NCBI GenBank assembly: GCA_013151865.1
Contig: JAADHN010000166.1
Location: 76,131-140,130 of the forward strand
Reading direction: 5' to 3'
DNA: 64,000 nt
Source: Kiritimatiellota bacterium
GTDB lineage: Bacteria; Verrucomicrobiota; Lentisphaeria; Oligosphaerales; JAADHN01
Within the stretch, counting starts at the first letter, position 1. Every line of letters begins with the position of its first letter. The notes beneath the pieces are model-generated. The model was given only the letters and a program-made list of their open reading frames with translations, was not told the DNA's origin and made no database searches. Shown in pieces: positions 38,443 to 48,673 of this stretch. Position numbers and translations under genes: made by a program.

Positions 38443-39882
38443 ATGACCTTCCCAAAAGCCCGTGAGCACTGCGGCCTTTGCGGCGTATCCGGCGGGGAGT
38501 CGATCCTGGAAAGGGTGCATCTCGGTCTGCATTCGCTGCAACACCGCGGCCAGGAAGCGGCGGGAATCATGGTGAACGTGGACGGCCGATGCCGAGTCCA
38601 TAAGAGCGCCGGCTTGGTGGACGCCGTATTCCGGGCGATCCCGCTCGATTGGCGGCAATGCCGCAACCTCCCGAGGGCCATCTCCCATGTCCGCTATTCC
38701 ACCGCCGGCGGCTCGAAAGAGAACAACGCGCAGCCGCTCATGGTCGAAATGGCCGGTCAGCGAGTGGGCATTGCGCACAACGGGACACTCTGTAACGCCC
38801 TTTCGGTCCGCCGCAAGCTCCAGCACGAGGGCGTCATTTTCCAGACCACCACCGACACCGAATTGATCTTGCATCTGATGGCGCGTTCTCTCACCAAACG
38901 ACATCACGGCGACCTGTGGGAGGCCCTGGAAGAGGCCCTCGGAGAAGTCCGCGGCGCTTTTTCGCTGCTGCTCATGAGCCACGATTACCTTGTTGCCGTG
39001 CGGGACCCTTTCGGCTTTCGCCCGTTATCTATCGGCGACTTCGACGACGGCGGCTACATGGTGGCCAGCGAAACCATCGCCCTCCAAGTCGCCGGTGCAC
39101 GCTACCTCCGGGAAGTGGCTCCCGGAGAAATGGTCATCTGGGGCCCCAACAACACCATGGTCAGTCACCGGTTCGCGGAGTCCCCCCGCCGGGCCCACTG
39201 TATCTTCGAGCACGTCTACTTTGCCCGGCCCGGCAGCTTTGTTTTCGGCGACAGCGTGTACGAAGTCCGCAAAGCCATGGGCCGGCGGCTCGCCCGGGAA
39301 GCCCCCGTGGACGCGGACGTGATCGTGCCCGTCCCGGACAGCGGCATGTACGCCGCGCTCGGGTATGCCGAAGAGTCCGGCATCCCCCTGGATATGGGTT
39401 TGACCCGGAACCACTACGTGGGCCGCACCTTCATCGATCCCGGCATCACGTCGAGACGCAAGATGGTCATGCGCAAACTGCAACCGATCGTCGAGGCGCT
39501 TCGGGGCAAACGCGTCTGCCTGATCGAGGACAGTATCGTCCGAGGTTCCACCAGCCGCGCCCGGGTCCAAACCCTGCGCGACATCGGCACCAAGGAAGTC
39601 CATATGCGGGTGAGTTGCCCGCCGCACCGGTTCGGTTGTTTCTTCGGCATCGACTTTCCGCGACGCGAAGAACTGTTGGCCAACAAAGTCCCTCCGGACC
39701 AGCTTTGCCGGACTCTCCGCCTGGACAGCCTTGTCTACCTTTCGCAGGAAGGTATGCTGTCCTGTGTCAAGGCCTTCAAACCTGAAGATTACTGTTGCGC
39801 CTGCTTCGACGGCAATTACCCGACCCCTCCCGAGCTGGTCGAGAACCCGACATTGCCGTTCTTCGATGCCGGCGGTCCCTGA
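38443..39882 (+). CDS. purF: Amidophosphoribosyltransferase
   Basis: PurF starts purine synthesis by moving the glutamine amide onto PRPP. The 479-residue protein resembles the Bacillus-type enzyme: a short propeptide precedes the nucleophile Cys10 ([12 protein letters not shown]), and the N-terminal class II glutaminase contains [18 protein letters not shown] and VGIAHNGTL. The phosphoribosyltransferase half has the PRPP loop [16 protein letters not shown]. Cysteines matching the 4Fe-4S cluster of the Bacillus enzyme are visible in [24 protein letters not shown] and the CxxC of [11 protein letters not shown]. It is followed by carB 17 bases later, so it is probably one transcript. Confidence 0.97.
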   Translation: MTFPKAREHCGLCGVSGGESILERVHLGLHSLQHRGQEAAGIMVNVDGRCRVHKSAGLVDAVFRAIPLDWRQCRNLPRAISHVRYSTAGGSKENNAQPLMVEMAGQRVGIAHNGTLCNALSVRRKLQHEGVIFQTTTDTELILHLMARSLTKRHHGDLWEALEEALGEVRGAFSLLLMSHDYLVAVRDPFGFRPLSIGDFDDGGYMVASETIALQVAGARYLREVAPGEMVIWGPNNTMVSHRFAESPRRAHCIFEHVYFARPGSFVFGDSVYEVRKAMGRRLAREAPVDADVIVPVPDSGMYAALGYAEESGIPLDMGLTRNHYVGRTFIDPGITSRRKMVMRKLQPIVEALRGKRVCLIEDSIVRGSTSRARVQTLRDIGTKEVHMRVSCPPHRFGCFFGIDFPRREELLANKVPPDQLCRTLRLDSLVYLSQEGMLSCVKAFKPEDYCCACFDGNYPTPPELVENPTLPFFDAGGP

Positions 39883-39899
39883 GCCGAGGAAAAAACTGC

Positions 39900-42800
39900 A
39901 TGCCCAAACGCGAGGACATCGAGACAATCCTGCTGATCGGCTCCGGACCGATCATCATCGGCCAAGCCTGCGAATTCGATTATTCCGGGACCCAGGCGTG
40001 CAAGGCCCTCCGGGAAGAAGGCTACCGGATCGTCCTGGTCAACAGCAACCCGGCCACCATCATGACTGATCCGGAGTTTGCCGACCGGACCTATGTCGAG
40101 CCGTTGACCACGCCGTTCCTGCAAGAAATCATACGCCGGGAGCGGCCCGACGCACTCCTCCCCACCTTGGGCGGACAGACCGCCCTCAATCTTGCCATGG
40201 AACTCCATGAACAGGGAGTGCTCGAACGTTATCACGTCGAAATGATCGGGGCCAATGCGGAGGCCATCCGCAAAGCCGAGGATCGGGACTTGTTCAAGAC
40301 CGCCATGCAGGAAATCGGCCTGGACCTGCCGCGCAGCGGTTCGGCCCACACCCTCGAAGAAGCCCATGAAATCCGACGCGAAATCGGAGCTTTCCCGGTA
40401 GTCGTCCGCCCGGCATTCACTCTCGGAGGCACCGGCGGCGGGATCGCACGCAGCGAAGACGAATTGTCCGAAATCGTCGAGCAAGGCCTCTCCTACAGTC
40501 CGATCACCGAAGTTCTGATCGAGGAATCTGTGCTGGGCTGGAAAGAATTCGAACTCGAGGTCATGCGCGACCGCAAAGACAATGTGGTCATCGTCTGCTC
40601 GATCGAAAACTTGGACCCCATGGGTGTCCATACCGGGGACAGTATTACCGTGGCCCCGGCCCAGACCCTCACCGACCGCGAATACCAGAGGTTGCGGGAC
40701 GCCACCCTGGCCGTCATGCGCGCCATCGGCGTGGATACCGGCGGTTCGAACGTCCAATTCGCCGTGAACCCCGAAACCGGGCGAATGGTCATCATCGAAA
40801 TGAACCCCCGCGTCTCCCGCTCGAGCGCGCTCGCCTCGAAAGCCACCGGCTTCCCCATCGCCAAGATCGCCGCCAAACTGGCTGTCGGGTATACACTCGA
40901 TGAAATCCCCAACGACATCACCCGTGAAACGCCCGCCTGCTTCGAACCTTCCATCGACTACGTGGTCACCAAGATCCCCCGGTTCGCTTTTGAAAAATTC
41001 GCCGGCTCGGACAGCACTCTCGCCACTCAAATGAAGTCCGTCGGTGAAACCATGAGCATCGGAAGGACCTTCAAACAATCTCTGCAAAAGGCACTTCGGT
41101 CTCTAGAAATCGGACGGCACGGTTTCGGCGCGGACGGAGGCGATGGTCCCTTCGAAGCCATGTCGGACACGATCCTGGCCGAAGAACTCCAGCGCCCGAA
41201 CCCGAGCCGACTCTTCCTGATCCGGGAAGCCTTCCGACGCGACTGGAGCATCCAGCGCGTCCACGAATTGACGTGGATCGACCCCTGGTTCCTCGACCAC
41301 TTGGCGGAACTGACGGCCTTCGAGCAGGAAATCCGCCGGGCCGGCGCACTCGAGGGCCTCGCAGATCACCCCGAGCTGCTCCGGCAGGCCAAGGAATTCG
41401 GCTATTCGGACCACCAGATCGCCTGGCTCCTGGACGCGACCGAAGACGACGTCCGCCGCTTGCGACACAAACTCGAAATCCTGCCCGTCTATGCGCTGGT
41501 AGACACGTGTGCCGCGGAGTTCGAAGCCTACACCCCCTACTTCTATTCCACATATGGCGATCTGGACGAAATCCGCAAGTCCGAGAAACGCAAGATCATG
41601 ATACTCGGCGGCGGTCCCAACCGAATCGGTCAGGGCATCGAATTCGACTACTGCTGTGTTCATGCCTCCTTCGCGTTGCACGAAGCCGGGTTCGAGACGA
41701 TCATGGTCAACAGCAACCCCGAAACCGTCAGCACCGATTACGACACCTGCGACCGGCTCTACTTCGAGCCTATCACACTCGAAGACGTTCTCCACATCTA
41801 CCGGCGGGAGGCGTGCTGGGGCGCCATCGTTCAGTTCGGCGGCCAGACCCCTTTGAACATCGCACTCGACCTGGAGCGCAACGGCGTCAACGTGATCGGC
41901 ACGCCGCCGGCGGGCATCGAATCGGCCGAGGATCGGGAGTTCTTCAAGCAGCTCGCCGGGCGCCTCGGGGTCCTCCAACCCCAGAACGGGACCGCCGTCA
42001 CGCTCGAGGAAGCCACCCGGATTGCGGCGGAAATCGGCTACCCCGTCCTGCTCCGTCCGTCGTTCGTGCTTGGCGGGCGCGCCATGGTCATCGTTTATGA
42101 AGAACCGGCCCTGCGCGCCTACATGGAAGCGGCCGTCCAGGCCTCCCCCGGCCGACCCGTGCTCATCGACAAGTTCCTCGAAGACGCCGTCGAAGTCGAC
42201 GTGGATTGCATCGCCGACGGTGAACACGCCGTCATCGGGGCCATCATGGAACACGTCGAACGCGCCGGTGTGCATTCGGGGGACAGCGCCTGCATCATTC
42301 CCGCCGTCAGCCTGGCGCCGGCGGTGCTCGACACCATTCGCCGCCACACGTACGGGTTCGCCCGTGAACTCGGAATCATCGGCCTCATGAACGTCCAATA
42401 CGCCGTCAAGGACGACGAGGTCTACGTGCTGGAAGTGAATCCCCGGGCCTCGCGCACGATTCCCTTCGTGAGCAAGAGTATCGGCGTACCGCTGGCCAAA
42501 CTGGCGGCCCTGGTCATGGCCGGGGGCAAACTGCGCAACCTGGGCTTCACCGATGAAGTGGCCGTCTCCCATTTCTCGATCAAAGAGGCGGTCCTGCCTT
42601 TCGTGCGGTTCCCCGGCGTGGATATTACGCTCACTCCGGAAATGAAGTCCACCGGGGAAGTCATGGGAATCGGCCACGACCTCGGCATCGCCTTTCTCAA
42701 GAGTCAATCCGCCGCCGGAAACCCCCTGCCGGAAACCGGCAACGTCTTCCTGAGTGTGTGCGACCGAGACAAACCCCGTGTAACCGAGCTGGCGCACCGC

Positions 42801-43169
42801 CTCATCGCGCTCGGCTACCAGATATACGCCACGCGGGGCACGGCCACGGTCCTCTGGGAAAACGGCATCCAGGCCCAGGCCTTGTTCCGTATCTCCGAAG
42901 GCCGGCCCAATGTGCTCGATATGGTCCGAAAAAAGCGGATCGGCTGGATTGTCAATACCCCATCGGGCGCCGTGCCCCGGCGAGACGAACTCCGCATGCG
43001 CGGCGAAGCCGTCCGGCGCGGCATCCCGATCACCACCACCATCGCCGGCTTCGAAGCCGCCGTGCAGGGACTTCAAGCCCAGCGCGGCCGGAACGATATC
43101 GAAGTCTGCAGCCTCCAGGAATACCACGAGACCATCGGCGGCAAGCCGCCCCGGGAGACCGCTCCATGA
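39900..43169 (+). CDS. carB: Carbamoyl-phosphate synthase large subunit
   Basis: CarB makes carbamoyl phosphate for pyrimidine and arginine synthesis from bicarbonate, ATP and ammonia delivered by CarA. The 1089-residue length is normal. Two homologous ATP-grasp halves are seen: the first with [19 protein letters not shown] and [15 protein letters not shown], the second with [18 protein letters not shown] and [18 protein letters not shown]-terminal allosteric MGS-like domain closes it ([34 protein letters not shown]). GAGGA precedes the ATG at 39900. The order carB-carA is the reverse of the common carA-carB. Confidence 0.97.
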   Translation: MPKREDIETILLIGSGPIIIGQACEFDYSGTQACKALREEGYRIVLVNSNPATIMTDPEFADRTYVEPLTTPFLQEIIRRERPDALLPTLGGQTALNLAMELHEQGVLERYHVEMIGANAEAIRKAEDRDLFKTAMQEIGLDLPRSGSAHTLEEAHEIRREIGAFPVVVRPAFTLGGTGGGIARSEDELSEIVEQGLSYSPITEVLIEESVLGWKEFELEVMRDRKDNVVIVCSIENLDPMGVHTGDSITVAPAQTLTDREYQRLRDATLAVMRAIGVDTGGSNVQFAVNPETGRMVIIEMNPRVSRSSALASKATGFPIAKIAAKLAVGYTLDEIPNDITRETPACFEPSIDYVVTKIPRFAFEKFAGSDSTLATQMKSVGETMSIGRTFKQSLQKALRSLEIGRHGFGADGGDGPFEAMSDTILAEELQRPNPSRLFLIREAFRRDWSIQRVHELTWIDPWFLDHLAELTAFEQEIRRAGALEGLADHPELLRQAKEFGYSDHQIAWLLDATEDDVRRLRHKLEILPVYALVDTCAAEFEAYTPYFYSTYGDLDEIRKSEKRKIMILGGGPNRIGQGIEFDYCCVHASFALHEAGFETIMVNSNPETVSTDYDTCDRLYFEPITLEDVLHIYRREACWGAIVQFGGQTPLNIALDLERNGVNVIGTPPAGIESAEDREFFKQLAGRLGVLQPQNGTAVTLEEATRIAAEIGYPVLLRPSFVLGGRAMVIVYEEPALRAYMEAAVQASPGRPVLIDKFLEDAVEVDVDCIADGEHAVIGAIMEHVERAGVHSGDSACIIPAVSLAPAVLDTIRRHTYGFARELGIIGLMNVQYAVKDDEVYVLEVNPRASRTIPFVSKSIGVPLAKLAALVMAGGKLRNLGFTDEVAVSHFSIKEAVLPFVRFPGVDITLTPEMKSTGEVMGIGHDLGIAFLKSQSAAGNPLPETGNVFLSVCDRDKPRVTELAHRLIALGYQIYATRGTATVLWENGIQAQALFRISEGRPNVLDMVRKKRIGWIVNTPSGAVPRRDELRMRGEAVRRGIPITTTIAGFEAAVQGLQAQRGRNDIEVCSLQEYHETIGGKPPRETAP

Positions 43170-44338
43170 CCCAAGCGCCTCAACCGCACTGGAACTGGAA
43201 GATCCGACGCAAACGGGAGGCTTTCCTCGCCCTCGAGGACGGGTCCGTTTTCCGCGGCTGGTCCTTCGGTGCACCCCGAGATTCCCTCGGCGAAGTCGTC
43301 TTCAACACCGGAATGACCGGGTATCAGGAAATCCTGACCGACCCCTCTTATCACGGCCAAATCGTCACAATGACCTACACGGAGATCGGCAATACCGGCG
43401 TAAACTTGGACGACATCGAGTCCCGGCGCATCTTTGCAAACGGATTCATTGTCCACGAATTGAACCCGCCTCGCAACTGGCGGGCCACGACCCCGTTGGA
43501 CCGCTATCTGCGCGAAGAAGGCATTCCGGCCATAGCAGGCGTCGACACCCGGGCGCTCACGACCAAACTCCGCGTCGCCGGGACCCAAAAAGGTTTCCTT
43601 TGCACCAGCGGAGAAATAGACGAAAGCCGGGCCGTCGCCAGGGCCCGGAGCTGGAGCGGCCTCGACAACCAGGACTATGCGGCACGGGTCACCGTCGACA
43701 CGGCTTTTGCCTGGGACCCGCACGGCGACCTGACGTGCTCGTGGGGCGTTGTCGATTCCTCTCTGCCCGAGCCGGACCTCACCATTGCCGCCTGGGATTT
43801 CGGCATCAAATGGAACATCCTCCGACGGCTCCGCCAACACGGTATGGCGGTTACCGTGCTCCCGGCCTCGGCCTCGGCCGAAGACGTCCTGCGCCTGAAC
43901 CCCGACGGCGTCTTCCTGTCCAACGGCCCCGCCGATCCGGCCGCAGTGAAGTACGCCATAGAGAACATTCGCGCCTTAATCGGCAGGGTCCCCATTTGGG
44001 GAATCTGCCTCGGGCACCAGTTGCTCGGCCTGGCGCTCGGGGGGCGGACGTTCCGGCTCAAGTTCGGACACCACGGCTGCAATCACCCGGTCATGGATCT
44101 CCAAACGCGCAAAGTGGAAATCACCTCCCAAAACCACAATTTCGCGGTGGACCCGGATTCACTCGATCCGGCCCATGTCGAAGTGACGCACTTGAATCTC
44201 AACGACCAGACTGTCGAGGGGATCCGACACAGGACGGAACCCCTCTTTTCGGTGCAATACCACCCCGAGGCGGCCCCGGGGCCCCATGACGCACAATACC
44301 TGTTCCGGCGTTTCCGGGACCTCATCGCCGGGGCGTGA
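43166..44338 (+). CDS. carA: Carbamoyl-phosphate synthase small subunit
   Basis: CarA hydrolyses glutamine and channels ammonia to CarB. The 390-residue protein has the N-terminal CarA domain ([35 protein letters not shown]) and a class I glutaminase domain with nucleophile in [17 protein letters not shown] and the His-Glu pair in [14 protein letters not shown]. Its ATG overlaps the carB stop in an ATGA of 4 bases, a clear sign of translational coupling. Confidence 0.97.
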   Translation: MTQAPQPHWNWKIRRKREAFLALEDGSVFRGWSFGAPRDSLGEVVFNTGMTGYQEILTDPSYHGQIVTMTYTEIGNTGVNLDDIESRRIFANGFIVHELNPPRNWRATTPLDRYLREEGIPAIAGVDTRALTTKLRVAGTQKGFLCTSGEIDESRAVARARSWSGLDNQDYAARVTVDTAFAWDPHGDLTCSWGVVDSSLPEPDLTIAAWDFGIKWNILRRLRQHGMAVTVLPASASAEDVLRLNPDGVFLSNGPADPAAVKYAIENIRALIGRVPIWGICLGHQLLGLALGGRTFRLKFGHHGCNHPVMDLQTRKVEITSQNHNFAVDPDSLDPAHVEVTHLNLNDQTVEGIRHRTEPLFSVQYHPEAAPGPHDAQYLFRRFRDLIAGA

Positions 44339-44491
44339 CGCACCGCCACACTCGGGGCCGCCACCCTCGAACCGGGCGGATGGCCGCAAACACGGACCCC
44401 CTTGCAGCCAACATTGCCACCTGAAGCCCGGCGTCGCACCAAAAGCGCCAAGACGCGCCCTCCGGAGGTGTGTGCGTCCCCGGCGGCGGAG

Positions 44492-44521
44492 AAAACCGAT
44501 TCGACACGGTCCCGGTTTTTT
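44492..44521 (+). terminator. Possible rho-independent terminator between carA and guaA
   Basis: AAAACCG (44492-44498) pairs with CGGTTTT (44513-44519), and the region ends in six T residues at 44516-44521. The stem is weak and the loop is long, but the T-tract is the only such run in the intergenic region. Confidence 0.35.
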
Positions 44522-44613
44522 CATGGCCCACAACATTGACCTGCACAGAGAGTGCGGGAAGAAACGCCCGACGTGCGAGTGCTTGCGTTCGGCACAGCAA
44601 GAAACCACTGATC

Positions 44614-46161
44614 ATGGCGCGATTTCAGCACCAGCGTATTCTGATCCTGGACTTCGGCTCCCAATACACGCAGCTCATTGCCCGCCGCGTACGGGAAGCC
44701 CGGGTTTACTCCGAAATCGTCGACTCGGCCATCGATGTCGAGGACGTCCGCGCCCAAGGACCGGCCGGCCTGATCCTCAGCGGCGGACCGGCCGGAGTCC
44801 ACGATCCGGATGCTCCGGGTTGCGATCCCCGTATCTTCGACCTCGGCATCCCCATTCTGGGCATCTGCTACGGACTGCAATGGATGAGCCGCCGGTTCGG
44901 CGGTGAAGTCCGCCGCTCCGGGTCGCGCGAGTACGGCCGCGCCGAACTCGAAGTCGTTCGGGAAGATCCCCTCTTCGCCGGGCTCCCCAATCGCTTCCGG
45001 GTGTGGATGAGCCATGCCGACGAAGTCGAACGACCGGCCCCGAATTTTCATGTGGTGGCGCGCAGCAACAGTGTCCCATGCGCCGCCCTGGCCCACGACC
45101 GGCGCCCGATTTGGGGCGTCCAGTTCCACCCGGAAGTGGTCCATACCAAGTTCGGCAAGCGCATCATCCGCAATTTCGCCCGCCGTATTTGCGGGTGCAG
45201 GGGAGATTGGACCCCGAAAGCGTACCTCCGGCAAACCCTGGAAGACGTCCGGGCGCAGGTGGGCGAAAACCGCGTGATTTGCGGACTCAGCGGCGGGGTC
45301 GACAGCTCCGTGGCCGCCACACTCCTGCACCAGGCCATCGGCGCCAACCTCACTTGCATCTTCGTGGACAACGGCCTGCTGCGGCACCGCGAGGCGGAAC
45401 GATTGCTCGAGACTTTTCGGCGACATCACCGGCTCGATGTTCGTTTCGTGGACGCGGCGGACCGGTTTTTGGACCAACTCGAAGGCGTGACGGAACCGGA
45501 GATGAAACGCAAGATCATCGGTCATCTTTTCATTGATGTCTTTCGCGAAACCGCCGCCGACATACCCGGCATCCGGTTCCTGGCCCAGGGCACCACCTAC
45601 CCGGATTTGATCGAAAGCTCCGGGATCGGACAACACGCCGAAGTCATCAAGAGCCATCACAACGTGGGCGGTCTGCCCGAAAAACTCGGGTTCGAACTCG
45701 TCGAGCCGCTTCGGATGCTTTTCAAGGACGAAGTCCGCGCCTTGGGCAAAGAACTCGACCTGCCCGATGAAATCGTCTGGCGACAACCATTCCCGGGGCC
45801 GGGACTCGCCGTGCGGGTGCTTGGCGAAGTCACTCGCGAACGGCTGGAAATCCTCCGACAGGCGGACCGGGTCGTCATCCAGGAAATCAAAGCCGCCGGT
45901 TGGTACCGCCGCGTCTGGCAAAGCTTCGCCGTGCTGCTTCCGGTGCAGACCGTGGGCGTCATGGGCGACGGCCGAACCTATGAGAATGCTGTCGCCCTCC
46001 GGGTCGTCCACAGCACCGACGGAATGACCGCTGACTGGGTCCACCTGCCCCACGCCCTACTGGAAACCATCGCCACGCGAATCACCAATGAGGTCCACGG
46101 GGTCAATCGAGTCGTGTACGACATCACGTCCAAACCCCCCGGCACCATCGAGTGGGAATGA
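44614..46161 (+). CDS. guaA: GMP synthase (glutamine-hydrolysing)
   Basis: GuaA aminates XMP to GMP. The 515-residue protein has an N-terminal class I glutaminase (ILDFGSQYTQLIARRVRE; nucleophile in ILGICYGLQWMSRRFGG; His-Glu in GVQFHPEVVHTKFG), an ATP-pyrophosphatase domain with P-loop GLSGGVDSSVAATLLHQ, and the C-terminal dimerisation domain (RQPFPGPGLAVRVLGEVT; GVNRVVYDITSKPPGTIEWE). It is the last gene of the cluster, 275 bases after carA; a weak terminator lies between them. Confidence 0.97.
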   Translation: MARFQHQRILILDFGSQYTQLIARRVREARVYSEIVDSAIDVEDVRAQGPAGLILSGGPAGVHDPDAPGCDPRIFDLGIPILGICYGLQWMSRRFGGEVRRSGSREYGRAELEVVREDPLFAGLPNRFRVWMSHADEVERPAPNFHVVARSNSVPCAALAHDRRPIWGVQFHPEVVHTKFGKRIIRNFARRICGCRGDWTPKAYLRQTLEDVRAQVGENRVICGLSGGVDSSVAATLLHQAIGANLTCIFVDNGLLRHREAERLLETFRRHHRLDVRFVDAADRFLDQLEGVTEPEMKRKIIGHLFIDVFRETAADIPGIRFLAQGTTYPDLIESSGIGQHAEVIKSHHNVGGLPEKLGFELVEPLRMLFKDEVRALGKELDLPDEIVWRQPFPGPGLAVRVLGEVTRERLEILRQADRVVIQEIKAAGWYRRVWQSFAVLLPVQTVGVMGDGRTYENAVALRVVHSTDGMTADWVHLPHALLETIATRITNEVHGVNRVVYDITSKPPGTIEWE

Positions 46162-46562
46162 GTCGATCCCCCGTGACACACCCGGGTCCGAGGATGCCGG
46201 CAGTCGAGACGCCTCGGCCGCCGGGAGGGCGGCCCCGCAACGCTTCGATTCTCGAGAAGCCATCGCGGCCCGGCTCCCCTGAGGCATCCTCTTGCCCCGC
46301 CGCGGCCTCCGGCGAAGACGGCACAGCCGCGCGCACGTGCGGCGACGAGGGGCCGGTTCGCCGGAGCGCGCAAGTGGAACATGCGCACTGGAAGGCTCGT
46401 TGACAACGTCTCGGTTCGCCTGCCGGGACACACGGCCATCTGGGCCGGCGGGATGATCTCCATGGATTCCCGAACCGTGCGCTCCTTTAATTCGCGCACC
46501 TCGAGGCTTGCGCGGGTGACCGCCCAAGGCGCGTACGCGCCCCCAGGCGACCCGCGGACACA
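46162..46562. other. Intergenic region with an inverted dispersed repeat copy
   Basis: About 400 bases after guaA. Copy D of the dispersed repeat lies in inverted orientation at 46360-46470. No gene is seen. Confidence 0.4.
46360..46470 (-). repeat. Dispersed intergenic repeat, copy D (inverted)
   Basis: Read on the minus strand it contains tgcgcatgttccacttgcgc (46368-46387), identical over 20 bases to 56167-56186 in copy C. A gatcatcccgccgg...ggccgtgtgtcccgg stretch resembles copy A. Confidence 0.6.
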
Positions 46563-47951
46563 ATGCGAAGGACGGCCCCCCGAATGCCATCTCCCCCGAA
46601 AAAACCTGCGGAAACCGCGCCGCTGGCTTGGCTGGCCTGGACCGAAACCCCTCGGAATCGGAAGATTATCCGGAACCTCTTCCTTTTCCTCGGTCTGGTG
46701 CTTCTCGCCGTGACCGTCCGGCGCGCGGGCTGGGGTTCCAGCGAATTCGACGGTTTCCAGGAGATCTCCCTGAAGTGCGTCCTCGGCACAGCGGACCCCT
46801 ATGCCGACCTAGGGCATATCCGGGCCTACCCGCCCCTTTTCGGCATCCTTTTCCTCCCGTTTGCAGCCTTCGGTGCCACGCCTGTCGGCATGGCCGTGGG
46901 TGGCGGGCTGTTCGGACTGTTGTCTCTCGTGCTCTACACCGCCTCCGTTCAACTTTGGGCACGGGTGACCACGCGGAGCGATTCGCCGCCATTCCGCTTT
47001 GTCGTTTTGCTGTGGGTGGCCCTTTCACCGCTCTTTATCGACACCATGTTCCGCTGCGAAACGGACGTGTTCGTCCTCTTCCCGCTGGCTTTGGGCGGAT
47101 ACTGGCTCCTGGGGCCGCGCCGCCGACAGGTCGCCGCTGGAATCGCTCTCTCTTTTGCCGCCTCTCTGAAGGTCATCCCCATCGTTTACGGCGGGTTTCT
47201 TCTGTGCTGCCGAAAATGGTGGCGTGCCGCCGCCGGCATGGCGGCCGGCGGTCTCGTCCTCTGTGTACTGGTTCCGGCGGCGGTCTGGGGACTTCCCCGT
47301 ACCACCGCCCTGTATCGTTCCTGGATCGAAAACGTGGTGGCCCCCTACCACTCCGGCGGCGCAACCAGCTTCATCTCCAGTTCCTACCGCTCGGCCAATC
47401 AGTCCATGACCGCGGTCGTCTTCCGGTACCTCACCCCGGTAGACGCCGGCAAGGGAATGTTCGATCACCATTGGTTCAAAGTCAACTTTCTGAGTATCTC
47501 CATGGGCGCCGCGGCGCGCATTGCGGCCTTGCTCCGGGCTGCGGCGGGACTTGGAATGCTGGCCCTGTGGATCAGGTTCGGCAACCGGGGCGGTGCGTCC
47601 GCTTCCCGGGACGCCGCCCTGTTCGCCAGCGTCCCGCTGTGCATGCTCTTTCTCAGCGAGGTTTCCCTGACCACGCATCACCTGCTCCTGCTTCTGCCGT
47701 TCGGGCTGCTCGCGGGCCGCACCCTCGCCCCGGACGCCACGCCGTTCGAGCGAAACCGCGCCCCCCAGTGGGCGCTCCTGGCATGGATCACGCTGCTGTT
47801 GGGCGCGTTCCCCTTTCTCAAGGCCCTGGGGTCCACGTTCTTTGCAACCCTGGCATTGTGTTACGGCACCGTCCGGGTCGTGTTCCAGGCGGACCGCCTC
47901 GGCCCGACCCTCGCGGACGCCGCACAGGGCGTTCCCAACGACTCGGAGTGA
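46563..47951 (+). CDS. GT87-like (DUF2029) polytopic membrane glycosyltransferase
   Basis: This 462-residue protein has about ten hydrophobic segments and the arrangement of the DUF2029/GT87 mannosyltransferase-like family. An early acidic extracytoplasmic loop occurs before YAD-x-HIRAYPPLFGILF, and YRSANQSMTAVVFRYL is the middle conserved block. Such enzymes add sugars from polyprenyl-phosphate donors to lipids or glycans. The start may be 46563 or 46584. It opens a new plus-strand group and ends 26 bases before the decayed rubredoxin-reductase gene. Confidence 0.7.
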   Translation: MRRTAPRMPSPPKKPAETAPLAWLAWTETPRNRKIIRNLFLFLGLVLLAVTVRRAGWGSSEFDGFQEISLKCVLGTADPYADLGHIRAYPPLFGILFLPFAAFGATPVGMAVGGGLFGLLSLVLYTASVQLWARVTTRSDSPPFRFVVLLWVALSPLFIDTMFRCETDVFVLFPLALGGYWLLGPRRRQVAAGIALSFAASLKVIPIVYGGFLLCCRKWWRAAAGMAAGGLVLCVLVPAAVWGLPRTTALYRSWIENVVAPYHSGGATSFISSSYRSANQSMTAVVFRYLTPVDAGKGMFDHHWFKVNFLSISMGAAARIAALLRAAAGLGMLALWIRFGNRGGASASRDAALFASVPLCMLFLSEVSLTTHHLLLLLPFGLLAGRTLAPDATPFERNRAPQWALLAWITLLLGAFPFLKALGSTFFATLALCYGTVRVVFQADRLGPTLADAAQGVPNDSE

Positions 47952-47977
47952 ACCCCGAACCGAGAACGGGCCCACCC

Positions 47978-48642
47978 ATGTCTGAAACAAGCGCTTCCTG
48001 GCAATGCACCGTCTGCGGTTACGGCCGGCGCGGCGCGGGCAAAGCCGATTTCGAACCGCAAGTGGCGGAACCGGCACCGCAGGAAACCGCTGAACCCGCC
48101 GCATGGAAATGCCTGAACTGCGCCTGCGTTCACGCCGGTGCCGCGCCACCGGGGTCCGCCCCAACAGCCATTTGGCCCGACGCGTCGGGATCGAGGTCAG
48201 TAAGGGGGTTGTCGTGAACTATCATCTGCGAACTTCGCACCCGGACGTCTTCGCCGCCGGCGACATCGCCGAACACCGGGGCCTGCTCTACGGCAGTTGG
48301 GCCGCGGCCCGGTACCAGGGCAGTATTGCCGGCATGAACGCCGCGGGCCTGGGCGTCGAGTTCGGCGGCCTCCCCAGATCCAACCCCCTGAAAGTTCTGG
48401 GGCTCGACTTGGTCAGTATGGGACAGGTCGAACCCGAAGACGGCAGTTACATGGTCTTGGAGGAAGAGTACGACATAGCCTATTACCGTTTCGTTTTCCA
48501 CGACAGCCGCTTGGTCGGTGCGGTGTTCGTCGGGGACGCTTCGGCGGCCGCCGGCGCCAGAAAGCACATCGAACAACGCACCGATTTCTCGAAGCAACTC
48601 CGGCAATCCGTACCGGCCCACCAATTCGCATGGGGACTCTGA
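47978..48642 (+). pseudogene. Gutted rubredoxin-domain NAD(P)/FAD oxidoreductase remnant
   Basis: The 5' frame (47978-48217, 79 codons) has two half rubredoxin-like knuckles, WQCTVCGYG and WKCLNCACVHAG, each lacking the second CxxC partner. From about 48149 a different frame reads the C-terminus of an FAD oxidoreductase: GVRPNSHLARRVGIEV, then HPDVFAAGDIAEHRGLLYG and AARYQGSIAGMNAAG, ending at 48642. The large middle part with the FAD and NAD(P)-binding domains (some 250 residues in such enzymes) is missing and the frame shifts at the junction. I read this as deletion debris from a rubredoxin reductase used in oxygen defence of anaerobes. An assembly error could also explain it. Confidence 0.6.
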
Positions 48643-48673
48643 CGCCCTGCGTCCCCGAAAAGGGGAACACGTC

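Noticed and set aside
41103-43274. 723-codon open frame opposite carB
   Set aside because: Antisense shadow of the second ATP-grasp half of carB; no domain and no plausible start.
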